Assembly (NCBI GenBank): GCA_014803435.1
Contig: JACYFD010000005.1
Location: 461,049 to 525,048, forward strand
Direction of reading: 5' to 3'
Source of the DNA: Cellulosimicrobium terreum
GTDB lineage: Bacteria; Actinomycetota; Actinomycetes; Actinomycetales; Cellulomonadaceae
DNA length: 64,000 nucleotides
Part shown: piece by piece, positions 1-11,219 of the stretch
Layout of the letters: each line of letters begins with the position of its first letter
How positions within the stretch are numbered: the stretch's first letter is position 1
Made by a program: the position numbers and the translations under genes
The notes under the pieces: model-generated
Databases searched by the model: none
The model's input: only the letters and a program-made list of their open reading frames with translations
What the model was told of the DNA's origin: nothing

Positions 1-1
1 C

Positions 2-721
<720 letters not shown>

Positions 722-743
722 CCGTCGAGACCCGGGACGTCCC

Positions 744-1448
744 GTGACCGGAGACCGGCCCGCCACCACCGCCCGCGCTCAGCTCCGCGCGCTCGCGGCG
801 GACCCGACCTTCCCCGGTCCGTGGCGCCACGCGCGCGGGACGCTCGACACCACGGACGCCCGTGCTGCCGCGGTGCTCGTCCTCTTCGGCGTGCTCGACG
901 GCCTGCCGAGCGACCACGACGCGCAGGCGGCAGCCGTCTCCCACGACCTGGACGTGCTCCTCCTCGCCCGGGCCACGACGCTGCGCTCGCACGCCGGACA
1001 GGTCGCCTTCCCCGGTGGACGGACCGAGCCCGGCGAGTCGGCCGTCGAGACGGCCCTGCGCGAGTCCGTCGAGGAGACCGGCCTGGACGCGCAGGGCGTG
1101 GAGGTGCTGGGGTCGTTCGCACCGCTGCCCATGCCGGTGAGCAACCACCTCGTCACGCCGGTGCTCGGCTGGTGGGCCAGGCCGACCCCGGTGCGGGTGG
1201 TCGACGACGCGGAGTCCGCGCACGTGTTCCGCGTCCCGGTGGCCGACCTGCTCGACCCACGGCGACGACGCACCGTGACCGTCCGTCGGGGTGCCCGCGA
1301 GTTCTCCAGCCCGGGCTTCTTCATCGAGGCGGACGGTCGTGAGCACGTCGTGTGGGGCTTCACCGCCGGCGTGCTCGACGCCGTGTTCGACCGGCTGGGG
1401 TGGACCGAGCCGTGGGACACGACGCGGACGGTCGACGCCCCGCTGTGA
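744..1448 (+). CDS. NUDIX hydrolase, CoA pyrophosphatase (NudL/YeaB) type
   Basis: A 234-residue NUDIX protein. The Nudix box reads GGRTEPGESAVETALRESV, then EETGL (about residues 92-115), with all Glu ligands for Mg/Mn and the catalytic RExxEE core. A preceding LRSHAGQVAFPGG segment is characteristic of the CoA-pyrophosphatase branch (UPF0035 signature), which splits CoA and CoA derivatives into 3',5'-ADP and phosphopantetheine. Start: a GTG at 744, 22 bases after the GuaB1 stop; no better in-frame start lies closer. Probably co-transcribed with guaB1. Substrate is inferred from the motif; general nucleotide-sugar hydrolysis is the alternative. Confidence 0.85.
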   Translation: MTGDRPATTARAQLRALAADPTFPGPWRHARGTLDTTDARAAAVLVLFGVLDGLPSDHDAQAAAVSHDLDVLLLARATTLRSHAGQVAFPGGRTEPGESAVETALRESVEETGLDAQGVEVLGSFAPLPMPVSNHLVTPVLGWWARPTPVRVVDDAESAHVFRVPVADLLDPRRRRTVTVRRGAREFSSPGFFIEADGREHVVWGFTAGVLDAVFDRLGWTEPWDTTRTVDAPL

Positions 1449-1474
1449 GCGGCCGCGGCCGGGTCACCGCCCGG

Positions 1475-1480
1475 TAGCAT
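1475..1480 (+). promoter_or_regulatory. -10 box of a leaderless promoter
   Basis: TAGCAT lies six bases upstream of the ATG at 1487, so transcription would begin at the start codon. No Shine-Dalgarno sequence separates the two. Several other genes here have the same arrangement. Confidence 0.55.
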
Positions 1481-1486
1481 CGGCCG

Positions 1487-2446
1487 ATGCCCTCCATGCC
1501 CACGGCTGAGGTCGACGTCACCGTCGGGCTCGCGCGCGCCCTCCTCGTCGAGCAGCACCCCGACCTCGCCGACCTGCCGCTCGTCCTCGTCGCCAACGGC
1601 TGGGACAACGTCGTGATGCGCCTCGGCGACGATCTCGCGCTCCGGCTGCCGCGCCGCGCCGCCGCCGCGACGCTCGTGGAGAACGAGCAGCGCTGGCTCC
1701 CCATGCTCGCCCGCAGCCTCCCGGTCCCCGTGCCGGCGCCCGTGCGCGTCGGGCGCCCGTCGCACGGTCTCACCGCTCCCGCCTACCCGTGGTCGTGGAG
1801 CGTCGTGCCGTGGTTCGACGGCGTCGCGGTGTCGACGCTGCCCCCGACCGACCGCAGCGCGCTGGCCGAGCCGCTCGCCGACGTCGTCGCGGCCCTGCAC
1901 GTGCCCGCCCCGCGCGAGGCGCCCGTCAACCCGTTCCGCGGCGTCCCGCTCGCCGCGCGCGACACCGCACTGCGCGGGCGGCTCGCCCCCGGGTCCGTGC
2001 CCGGTGCCGGGCGCCTGCTGGACCTGTGGGCGCGCCTCGTCGGCACGCCGGTCTGGGACGGCCCCGCCGTCTGGCTGCACGGCGACCTGCACCCGGCCAA
2101 CGTCGTCGCCGTGGCCGGGAGCGCCGCCGAACCCCGGGGCGCGGCGCGCCTCGCAGCGGTGGTCGACTTCGGCGACGTCACGAGCGGCGACCCCGCGACC
2201 GACCTGGCGACCGCGTGGCTCACGTTCGACGCACCCGCACGCGCCGTCTTCCGGGACCGCGTGACCACGCTGAGCGGGACCGAGGACGAGACGTGGGACC
2301 GTGCGCTGGCGTGGGCGGTGCTCTTCACCTCGATGCTGCTCGCGCACTCGGACGACGCCCCGCACCTCCGGGCCATCGGCGAGCACGCGCGGGACCAGGT
2401 CCTCGCGGACGCCGGAGCGACGGTCAGCCGGACGGCCAGCCTGTGA
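1487..2446 (+). CDS. APH-family small-molecule phosphotransferase
   Basis: A 319-residue protein with the bilobal aminoglycoside phosphotransferase/choline kinase fold. The catalytic loop HGDLHPANV starts near residue 198 (Asp is the catalytic base), and the metal-binding VDFGDVTSGDPATDLA follows near residue 227. An N-terminal lobe segment (NGWDNVVMRLGDDLALRLPRR) corresponds to the ATP-binding sheet. The family phosphorylates hydroxyls of antibiotics, homoserine, choline or sugars; this sequence does not say which. Housekeeping-like context gives no sign of a resistance island. The 3' end overlaps the convergent DUF1801 gene by 23 bases. Start chosen because the ATG sits directly behind a -10 box. 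Confidence 0.85.
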   Translation: MPSMPTAEVDVTVGLARALLVEQHPDLADLPLVLVANGWDNVVMRLGDDLALRLPRRAAAATLVENEQRWLPMLARSLPVPVPAPVRVGRPSHGLTAPAYPWSWSVVPWFDGVAVSTLPPTDRSALAEPLADVVAALHVPAPREAPVNPFRGVPLAARDTALRGRLAPGSVPGAGRLLDLWARLVGTPVWDGPAVWLHGDLHPANVVAVAGSAAEPRGAARLAAVVDFGDVTSGDPATDLATAWLTFDAPARAVFRDRVTTLSGTEDETWDRALAWAVLFTSMLLAHSDDAPHLRAIGEHARDQVLADAGATVSRTASL

Positions 2447-2849
2447 CGGTGGCGAACGAGCGCCGCACCATCTCCTCGAGGACGTCGAGGTCGACGTCGT
2501 CCAGGTCCTTGACGTAGAGGCACGACCTGCCGGTCGTGTGCGGCCCGAGGCGCGCGAGCAGCTCGGTGTGCTCGTCGACCCCGTCCGCGAGATACACGGT
2601 CGTCGCGGCCTTGCGCGGCGAGAAGCCAGCCGCCGCCATGTCACCCTCGCGGCCCGACCCGTACCGGTAGTGGTACGCACCGAACCCGACGATTGACGGC
2701 CCCCACATGCGCGGCTCCTCGCCCGTGACCCGCGTCATCAGCGCGGCGAGCCGCAGGCCGTCCCGACGCCGGACCGGGTGCTCGACCGCCTCGAGGAACG
2801 CCTGGACGTCGACCTCCGTCGGTCGGGTCGTGCTCTCGCTCGCAGCCAT
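2424..2849 (-). CDS. DUF1801 domain protein
   Basis: A 141-residue cytosolic protein with the YdhG-like DUF1801 fold: N-terminal FLEAVEHPVRRRDGLRLAALM, then MWGPSIVGFGAYHYRY and a C-terminal LGPHTTGRSCLYVKDLDDVDLDVLEEMVRR helix pair. These segments (the pattern 'RM.GPSIVGFG.Y.Y.Y.SG') are diagnostic of the family. No biochemical function is established; it is often annotated as an iron chaperone homologue. It starts 43 bases downstream of the stop of the TetR gene, on the same strand, so the two may share a transcript. The start was placed at the ATG giving the standard family length; upstream codons belong to the TetR gene in another frame. Confidence 0.8.
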   Translation of the reverse strand: MAASESTTRPTEVDVQAFLEAVEHPVRRRDGLRLAALMTRVTGEEPRMWGPSIVGFGAYHYRYGSGREGDMAAAGFSPRKAATTVYLADGVDEHTELLARLGPHTTGRSCLYVKDLDDVDLDVLEEMVRRSFATVTGWPSG

Positions 2850-2892
2850 GCCTCCCAGCCTGAACCGTCGACGCAGGACGCACAAGGCCCGG

Positions 2893-3432
2893 TCAGCCGC
2901 TCTGGGGTGGTTCGTGCGGCACCAGACCGATGAGCGTCCGCGAGAGCACGGGCCGCGCTGCCACGGCCGGGTCTTCGCCGGAGAACGCGCCGGCGAGCCA
3001 GAGCGCGGCGAAGCCGTGCACCACCGACCATGCGGCGCGTGCCACGACCGGTTCGGGTGCCGCCCGGCGTAGCGCGCCGCCGCTGCGCTCCTGCGCCGCA
3101 AGGAGCTCCGTGTCGTCGTGGACCAGTCCGTGCCCGAACATCACGGCGAAGTGCCCGGGGTGCGTCACCGCGAAGTCGACGTACGCCAGCCCGGCGGCGA
3201 GCAGACCAGGGTCCGCGTGCTCGAGGGCGAGGGCGAGCCGGTCGTGGCCCTGGGTCGCGAGCGCGGTGAGGACGCCCGCCTTGTCCCCGAAGTGGTGGGC
3301 TGGTGCCGCGTGCGAGACGCCCGCGCGCCGCGCGAGGTCGCGCAGGCTGAGCGCCGACGGCCCGTGCTCGGCGACGACCGCTGCCGCCTCGTCGAGGAGC
3401 ACGTTGCGCAGGTCTCCGTGGTGGTAGGGCAT
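2893..3432 (-). CDS. TetR-family transcriptional regulator
   Basis: A 179-residue repressor-type protein. Residues 5-50 form the DNA-binding domain: YHHGDLRNVLLDEAAAVVAEHG, then the helix-turn-helix LSLRDLARRAGVSHAAPAHHFGDKAGVLTAL. The rest is the all-helical ligand/dimerisation domain (TetR_C WHG-like: 'VHGFAALWLAGAF'). It is divergent from the DoxX-like gene, and two matching palindromes lie in the 81-base gap between them. I infer that the protein represses itself and the DoxX gene and is relieved by an unknown lipophilic or reactive ligand. Start: ATG at the first codon of the conserved N-terminus. Confidence 0.9.
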   Translation of the reverse strand: MPYHHGDLRNVLLDEAAAVVAEHGPSALSLRDLARRAGVSHAAPAHHFGDKAGVLTALATQGHDRLALALEHADPGLLAAGLAYVDFAVTHPGHFAVMFGHGLVHDDTELLAAQERSGGALRRAAPEPVVARAAWSVVHGFAALWLAGAFSGEDPAVAARPVLSRTLIGLVPHEPPQSG

Positions 3433-3441
3433 GACGCTCCA

Positions 3442-3460
3442 ATCTAGTCGTTGACAAGAT
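3442..3460. promoter_or_regulatory. Operator I between TetR and DoxX genes
   Basis: A 19-bp imperfect palindrome, ATCTAGTCGTTGACAAGAT, with arms ATCTnGTC and GACnAGAT around a 3-bp centre. It lies nine bases upstream of the TetR start codon and contains a TTGACA hexamer on the plus strand. It agrees with operator II (read on the opposite strand) at 15 of 19 positions. Confidence 0.7.
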
Positions 3461-3491
3461 ACCGGATTCGGTGGTGAGGTGGCCGCACCAG

Positions 3492-3510
3492 AACTTGTCA
3501 GCGTCAAGAT
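3492..3510. promoter_or_regulatory. Operator II between TetR and DoxX genes
   Basis: The second copy, AACTTGTCAGCGTCAAGAT, ends three bases before the DoxX ATG. Binding here would block initiation of that gene. The two operator centres are 50 bp apart, close to five helical turns. Confidence 0.7.
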
Positions 3511-3513
3511 TGG

Positions 3514-3975
3514 ATGTCCGTGTCCCTCCCGCTCCCCCTCGTCCTCCTCGTCGTCACCGCCGTGACGCGGGGCCTCGGCGCCCTCGGCGTCGACGTCCTC
3601 GACGACTGGCGCACCGCCCTGTGCTGCGGCCTCGCCGCGCTGTTCCTCGTCACCGCCTCGGGACGGCTCGTCCCGCACGTGCGGCACGACCTCGAGGCGA
3701 TGGTGCCGGCGCGACTGCCGGCACCCGCGCTGCTCGTCGCCGTCACCGGGGCGCTCGAGGCGCTCGGCGCCGTCGGGCTGCTCGTCCCCGCCACCTCGAA
3801 CCTGGCCGCCGGATGCCTGGCCCTGCTCCTGGTCGCGATGACCCCGGCCAACGTGTGGGCCGCCCGTCAGGGCGCCAGCCTCGCCGGTCGCCCCGTCACA
3901 CCGGTCGGGCGCCGTATGGCCGAGCAGGTGCTGTACCTGCTCGCATGCGTCGCCGTCGCCTGGCTCCCCGCCTGA
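3514..3975 (+). CDS. DoxX-like membrane protein
   Basis: A 153-residue protein made almost entirely of four transmembrane helices (about residues 5-27, 34-50, 68-92, 96-112 and a last one at 132-152). The 'GALEALGAVGLLVPATSNLAAGCLALLLVAMTPANV' stretch is typical of the DoxX/SURF4 superfamily. Some family members support redox defence (for example with SodA in mycobacteria), others have no known function. The divergent TetR gene and the operators in front of it suggest inducible expression. There is no Shine-Dalgarno sequence before the ATG, so the message may be leaderless. Confidence 0.75.
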   Translation: MSVSLPLPLVLLVVTAVTRGLGALGVDVLDDWRTALCCGLAALFLVTASGRLVPHVRHDLEAMVPARLPAPALLVAVTGALEALGAVGLLVPATSNLAAGCLALLLVAMTPANVWAARQGASLAGRPVTPVGRRMAEQVLYLLACVAVAWLPA

Positions 3976-4010
3976 TCCGCGATCAGTGTCCGTCGCCCCC
4001 GCCGGGGACG

Positions 4011-4049
4011 ACGACGGGCGCCCACCCCGTGAGGGTGAGCGCCCGTCGT
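4011..4049. terminator. Bidirectional hairpin between DoxX and acn
   Basis: An 11-bp stem (ACGACGGGCGC at 4011-4021 with its complement at 4039-4049) is continued, after one mismatch, by a 5-bp stem (CACCC/GGGTG) with a 5-base loop. It sits exactly between two convergent genes. There is no U tract, as is usual in GC-rich actinobacteria. Confidence 0.75.
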
Positions 4050-4055
4050 GCGTCG

Positions 4056-6824
<2,769 letters not shown>

Positions 6825-6988
6825 TCGTAGCTCCTTCGTGGCGAGACGGTGGCACGAATGCCATGGTTCAGGGGGCTTCGCCCAGACTACGCCGGGCGAT
6901 CGGCGGCTGATCCGGCCCGGCACCGGACGCGGGCACGGGGGCGTGCACACGTCCGACGGTGCTCGGACCAGCGCCGCGACCAGCATAC

Positions 6989-7018
6989 CCCATATATCTT
7001 GACGTCAAGATATATGGG
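6989..7018. promoter_or_regulatory. Perfect 30-bp palindrome, probable operator of acnA
   Basis: Every base from 6989 to 7018 pairs with its mirror partner; the core is ATCTTGACGTCAAGAT, flanked by ATAT and CCC/GGG. It begins one base after the stop codon of the upstream methyltransferase. On the minus strand its TTGACG is followed 15 bases later by TATGCT (the alternative TCTTGA gives 17), so a promoter for acnA would overlap it. AT-rich arms stand out in this GC-rich DNA. The TTGAC/GTCAA core recalls the operators in the TetR/DoxX gap (3442-3510), but those have a 3-bp centre. Confidence 0.8.
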
Positions 7019-8377
7019 TCAGCGGGTGAGGACGGCGACCGCCTCGAGGTGGTGCGTGTGCGGGAACAGGTCGAAGGCCCGCAACCCGTGGAGCGCGTAG
7101 CCGTGGCCGGAGAAGTAGGCGAGGTCGCGGGCCAGCGCGGCCGGGTCGCACGCGACGTAGACGACCCGCCCGGGGCGACGCGCGACGATCGCGTCGACGA
7201 CCTTCCGGCCCGCACCCACCCGCGGCGGGTCGAGCACGACGACGTCGGCGGCGTCGTCGTCCGCCGCGAGCACCCGCTCGACCGGACCGTGCCGCAGCTC
7301 GATGTGGTCGAGCCCGTGCGCGTTGCGGCGGGCGTCACGCACGGCGCGCTCGTCGCCCTCGACGGCCAGCACGGCGCCGTCGGCGCCGACCGCGGCCGCG
7401 AGCGGCGCGGTGAAAAGCCCGGCACCCGAGTAGAGGTCGAGCACGCGGGCGCCCGAGACGTCGCCGACGCCGTCGAGGACCGCCTGCGCGAGCGTCGCGG
7501 GCGCGCGGTGGTGGACCTGCCAGAAGCCGTCGGCCGCGACCCGGTAGCCGTGCTCGCGCCCCGCGATCTCGACGTGCTCGGTCACGGACCGTCGCGCGTT
7601 GGGTCGCCCGTCGAGCGCACCGGCGCGCCACGGCTCGCCGTCGACCAGGAGGACGGGTGCGGTCCCGTGCGGCGCGACGAGCTCGAGGCGGGTGCCGGGG
7701 CGCCACGTGCGCGTGAAGACCTTCTCGTGCGCGGCGAGCCCGACGACCTCGTCGGTCGCGAGCGGCATGGCCTCGAGCGCGACCACCTCGTGCGAGCGGA
7801 AGCGATGCATCCCCGCCCGTCCGGCGCGGTCGGCCACCAGGTCGATGCGCGTGCGGTAGCCGAGGCCGCCGTGCTCGTCGTCGCCCGGCAGACCCTCGAC
7901 CTCTACTTGAGGGTGAATGTCGTCGAGCTCGACGCGCGCGAGACGCCGCAGCTGCTCGGCGAGGACGTCGCGCTTCCATCGCCGCTGGGCGGGCAGCGCG
8001 ACGTGGCCGAGCTCTCCGCCGCCGACCCCGCCAGGGCCGGCCTCGGGCCACGCGGAGGGCACACGGTCGGGCGAGGCCTCGAGGACCTCGACGGCGTCCG
8101 CACGCCAGAACTTCGCGTCGTCGCCGCCCTCGGTCACGCGGGCCCGGACCCGTTCGCCGGGGAGCGCGTGCCGGACGAAAACCACACGACCGTCGTGCCG
8201 CGCGACGCAGTGCCCACCGTGCGCGACAGGACCGACCTCGAGCTCCACCTCGACCTCGACCTCAGGTCGAGAGTTCGTCCGCGGCGACTGCCGCGTCGTG
8301 CGCGGCGGACGACGCCGGGCGGACCGGTCGGCGGGGCGGTCGGCGGGCACGGCGGGACCACGCGAGGAGGACGGCAT
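7019..8377 (-). CDS. TrmA/RlmD-family SAM-dependent RNA 5-methyluridine methyltransferase
   Basis: A 452-residue protein. After a basic, low-complexity first 40 residues comes a TRAM-like RNA-binding domain (about 45-100: LEVGPVAHGGHCVARHDGRVVFVRHALPGE). The C-terminal half is a Rossmann methyltransferase with LDLYSGAGLFTAPLA (SAM loop), VVLDPPRVGAG near residue 383, and VYVACDPAALARDL whose Cys410 is the catalytic nucleophile. The family methylates C5 of uridines in tRNA or 23S rRNA. The four N-terminal cysteines that bind [4Fe-4S] in RlmD are not seen. It is the counterpart of M. tuberculosis Rv2689c by position and type. It lies 57 bases behind the KimA-like gene on the same strand. Confidence 0.9.
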   Translation of the reverse strand: MPSSSRGPAVPADRPADRSARRRPPRTTRQSPRTNSRPEVEVEVELEVGPVAHGGHCVARHDGRVVFVRHALPGERVRARVTEGGDDAKFWRADAVEVLEASPDRVPSAWPEAGPGGVGGGELGHVALPAQRRWKRDVLAEQLRRLARVELDDIHPQVEVEGLPGDDEHGGLGYRTRIDLVADRAGRAGMHRFRSHEVVALEAMPLATDEVVGLAAHEKVFTRTWRPGTRLELVAPHGTAPVLLVDGEPWRAGALDGRPNARRSVTEHVEIAGREHGYRVAADGFWQVHHRAPATLAQAVLDGVGDVSGARVLDLYSGAGLFTAPLAAAVGADGAVLAVEGDERAVRDARRNAHGLDHIELRHGPVERVLAADDDAADVVVLDPPRVGAGRKVVDAIVARRPGRVVYVACDPAALARDLAYFSGHGYALHGLRAFDLFPHTHHLEAVAVLTR

Positions 8378-8434
8378 GGATCCAGTATCCCGGACGCGCG
8401 CCGTCCTCGTGCTCCGGCGGCTGACCGGGACCGC

Positions 8435-10438
8435 TCAGTAGCGCGTGAAGCGCTGCCGGAAGCCCTCGCCCTCGAGCCCGGTCTGACCCTCGGTCGAGGA
8501 GAGCTGCCACGGCACGGAGGCCACCACGACCCCGGGCGTGAACAGGAGCCGCCCCTTGAGCCGCAGCGCGCTCTGGTTGTGCAGCAGCTGCTCCCACCAG
8601 TGGCCCACGACGTACTCCGGGATGTAGACGACCACGAGGTCGCGGGGGGACTCGCGGCGCACCGAGCGGACGTACGACAGCACGGGCCGGGTGATCTCCC
8701 GGAACGGTGAGTCGAGCACGCGCAGCGGCACCGGCAGGTCGAGCGCCTCCCACTCCCGGGTCAGCGCCTCGACGTCCTCCGCGTCGACTCCCACCGAGAC
8801 GGCCTCGAGCACCGAGGGACGGGACGCGCGGGCGTACGCGAGCGCCCGCATCGTGGGCTTGTGCACCTTCGACACGAGGACGATGGCGTGCACCCGGCTC
8901 GGCAGGGCACGCGCGGACATGAGCTCGTCCCCCAGCGTCAGCTCGTCGCGCACGGTGTCGTAGTGCTTGCGGATCGCCCGCATGAGGACGAACACGGCCG
9001 CCATCGCGAGGATGGCGATCCACGCACCGTGGGTGAACTTGGTGACGAGGACGATCACGAGGACGGTGCCCGTCATCGCGAGCCCGATCGCGTTGACGAC
9101 ACGCGAGCGACGCATGCGCGACCGCTCCTCTGGCTGGTGCGCGGTGCGCAGCTCGCGCGTCCAGTGCCGCACCATCCCCAGCTGCGAGATCGTGAAGGAG
9201 ACGAACACGCCCACGATGTAGAGTTGGATGAGCCGCGTGACCTGCGCGTCGAACGCCCAGATGAGCACGATCGCCGCGACGGCGAGCGTCACGATCCCGT
9301 TGGAGAAGGCCAGCCTGTCACCGCGGGTGTGCAGCTGGCGCGGCAGGTACCCGTCCTTGGCCAGGATGGACCCGAGCACCGGGAAGCCGTTGAAGGCGGT
9401 GTTCGCGGCGAGCACGAGGATGATCCCGGTCACCGCCGACACGAGGAAGAACGCCGGCGGGAAGCCCCGGAACACGGTCTCGGCGAGCTGCCCGATCACG
9501 GGGTGCTGCACGTAGTCCTCGGGCAACGCCTGGCCGTCCAGGGAGAGCTGGGCGTGCGGGTCCTCCGCGTAGTGCACCCCGGTCGCGCCCGCGAGGAGCA
9601 GGATCGCCATCATCATCACCGCGGAGATCCCGCCGAGCAGCGCGAGGGTGGTCGCGGCGTTGCGCGACTTCGGCTTGCGGAACGCGGGCACGCCGTTGCT
9701 GATGGCCTCGACCCCGGTCAGCGCCGCACAGCCGGACGCGAACGCACGCGCCACGAGGAACGCCCCGGCGAGCCCCATGAGGCCCTGGTCGAACCCGCTC
9801 TCGGCCACGAGGTCGAAGTCCGCGCTCTCGGCCATGCCCAACGACCCGGTCGCGTAGCGGAAGAACCCGACGACCGCCGTCGCCCCGATCGCGAGCATGA
9901 AAAGGTACACGGGGACGGCGAAGAACGTGCCGGACTCCTTGACCCCCCGCAGGTTCATCACCGTGAGGAGCACGACGAGGACGATCGCCAATGTGGTCTC
10001 GTGACCGCGCAGCGCGGGGATGGCGCTGGCGGCGTACTGCGCGCCGGAGGAGATCGACACGGCGACGGTCAGCACGTAGTCGACGAGGAGCGCGGACGCG
10101 ACGCCCACCCCTGCCGACGGCCCGAGGTTGACCGTCGCCACCTCGTAGTCGCCGCCGCCCGACGGGTAGGCACGCACGTTCTGGCGGTACGACGCCACGA
10201 CCGTCACCAGCACCGCGACCACGGCGAGGCCGACCCACGGAGAGATCATCGTGGCCGTCAGTCCCGCTATCGCGAGGGTCAGCAGGATCTCGTCCGGCGC
10301 GTACGCGACCGACGAGAGCGCGTCCGAGGCGAACACGGGCAGCGCGATGCGCTTGGGCAGCAGGGTGTGGCCCAGGCGCTCGCTGCGCACGGGTCGTCCC
10401 AGCAGGAGCCGTTTCGCGGCGTCCGCAATCTCCGACAC
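8435..10438 (-). CDS. KimA-like APC-superfamily potassium importer
   Basis: A 667-residue protein: about twelve transmembrane helices (residues 30-480) and a soluble C-terminal domain (about 510-667) of universal-stress-protein character. It would usually be called an amino acid permease, but it matches Bacillus subtilis KimA along its length. SDALSSVAY, SYRQNVRAYPSGGG, DYVLTVAVSIS and SGCAALTGVEAISNGVPAF are all shared. Asp39, Tyr46, Thr124, Ser128 and Thr241 fall where KimA has residues reported for K+ binding. I infer a high-affinity K+/H+ symporter in the cytoplasmic membrane, possibly controlled by c-di-AMP through its C-terminal domain. The divergent gene pair encodes CeoB/CeoC-type RCK proteins. 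Start: GTG eight bases after a TAGCAT box; M. tuberculosis Rv2690c holds the same position. Confidence 0.85.
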   Translation of the reverse strand: MSEIADAAKRLLLGRPVRSERLGHTLLPKRIALPVFASDALSSVAYAPDEILLTLAIAGLTATMISPWVGLAVVAVLVTVVASYRQNVRAYPSGGGDYEVATVNLGPSAGVGVASALLVDYVLTVAVSISSGAQYAASAIPALRGHETTLAIVLVVLLTVMNLRGVKESGTFFAVPVYLFMLAIGATAVVGFFRYATGSLGMAESADFDLVAESGFDQGLMGLAGAFLVARAFASGCAALTGVEAISNGVPAFRKPKSRNAATTLALLGGISAVMMMAILLLAGATGVHYAEDPHAQLSLDGQALPEDYVQHPVIGQLAETVFRGFPPAFFLVSAVTGIILVLAANTAFNGFPVLGSILAKDGYLPRQLHTRGDRLAFSNGIVTLAVAAIVLIWAFDAQVTRLIQLYIVGVFVSFTISQLGMVRHWTRELRTAHQPEERSRMRRSRVVNAIGLAMTGTVLVIVLVTKFTHGAWIAILAMAAVFVLMRAIRKHYDTVRDELTLGDELMSARALPSRVHAIVLVSKVHKPTMRALAYARASRPSVLEAVSVGVDAEDVEALTREWEALDLPVPLRVLDSPFREITRPVLSYVRSVRRESPRDLVVVYIPEYVVGHWWEQLLHNQSALRLKGRLLFTPGVVVASVPWQLSSTEGQTGLEGEGFRQRFTRY

Positions 10439-10446
10439 GAGGCCAC

Positions 10447-10452
10447 ATGCTA
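10447..10452 (-). promoter_or_regulatory. -10 box for the KimA-like gene
   Basis: TAGCAT on the minus strand, eight bases before the GTG at 10438; no Shine-Dalgarno sequence between. With the box at 10538-10543 it makes the 112-base gap a divergent promoter region. Confidence 0.5.
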
Positions 10453-10537
10453 TGCCCGCTGGCGCGCGCCCGCCGTCGCACCGCACCGGTGCCGGTCCCG
10501 GCGGCCGTCCCACGGTCGCCGCGCGCCCCACAAGCGG

Positions 10538-10543
10538 TAGCGT
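10538..10543 (+). promoter_or_regulatory. -10 box for ceoB
   Basis: TAGCGT, seven bases before the GTG at 10551: a leaderless arrangement. Confidence 0.5.
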
Positions 10544-10550
10544 TCGTCCC

Positions 10551-11219
10551 GTGCACTTCGTGATCATGGGCTGCGGCCGGGTCGGCGCGACCCTCGCCCT
10601 GTCTCTCGAGTCGAACGGCCACTCCGTCGCGGTCGTCGACCAGAACCCCGACGCGTTCCGGCGCCTGCCGCAGGACTTCACCGGACAGAAGGTCACGGGA
10701 GTCGGCTTCGACCGCGACACCCTCGTCCAGGCCGGCATCGAGGACGCCTACGCCTTCGCAGCGGTCTCGGACGGCGACAACTCGAACATCCTCTCGGCCC
10801 GCGTGGTGCGGGAGACGTTCGGCGTCGACAAGGTCGTGGCGCGGATCTACGACCCCCAGCGCGCGGAGATCTACCAACGGCTCGGCATCCCCACCGTCGC
10901 GACCGTGCGCTGGACCGCGGACCAGGTCCTGCGCCGCATGCTCCCGCTCGGCGCGACGGACGAGTACCGCGACCCCTCCGGCCACGTGCGTCTCGCCCAG
11001 CTCGACTACCACCCCACATGGGTGGGTCGCACGGTGCGCGCCATCGAGTCCGCCACCGGCGCTCGCGTCGCCTTCCTCAGCCGGTTCGGCGACGGGCTGC
11101 TCGTCACCGACCGCACCGTCCTCCAGGAGAACGACGTGCTCCACGTCCTCATGACCGAGTCGGACGCGCCCGCCGTGGAGCGGGTCCTCACCCACGCACC
11201 GAAGGTGGAGGCCGACTGA
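10551..11219 (+). CDS. ceoB: CeoB/TrkA-type potassium transport RCK protein
   Basis: A 222-residue cytosolic regulator. An N-terminal Rossmann RCK_N domain (MGCGRVG near residue 6, acidic VVDQNP at the end of strand 2) binds NAD(H) or nucleotide; a C-terminal RCK_C/TrkA_C domain (about 140-215) ends in VLQENDVLHVLM. Such proteins gate potassium channels and transporters. It is the first of an overlapping pair and stands where M. tuberculosis has ceoB (Rv2691). No TrkH/TrkG-type membrane subunit lies nearby; the divergent KimA-like importer is the obvious candidate partner. Start: GTG directly after the -10 box. Confidence 0.88.
   Translation: MHFVIMGCGRVGATLALSLESNGHSVAVVDQNPDAFRRLPQDFTGQKVTGVGFDRDTLVQAGIEDAYAFAAVSDGDNSNILSARVVRETFGVDKVVARIYDPQRAEIYQRLGIPTVATVRWTADQVLRRMLPLGATDEYRDPSGHVRLAQLDYHPTWVGRTVRAIESATGARVAFLSRFGDGLLVTDRTVLQENDVLHVLMTESDAPAVERVLTHAPKVEAD

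Noticed and set aside
1487..2446. Antibiotic resistance gene
   Set aside because: The APH fold alone does not define a substrate, and the context is housekeeping.
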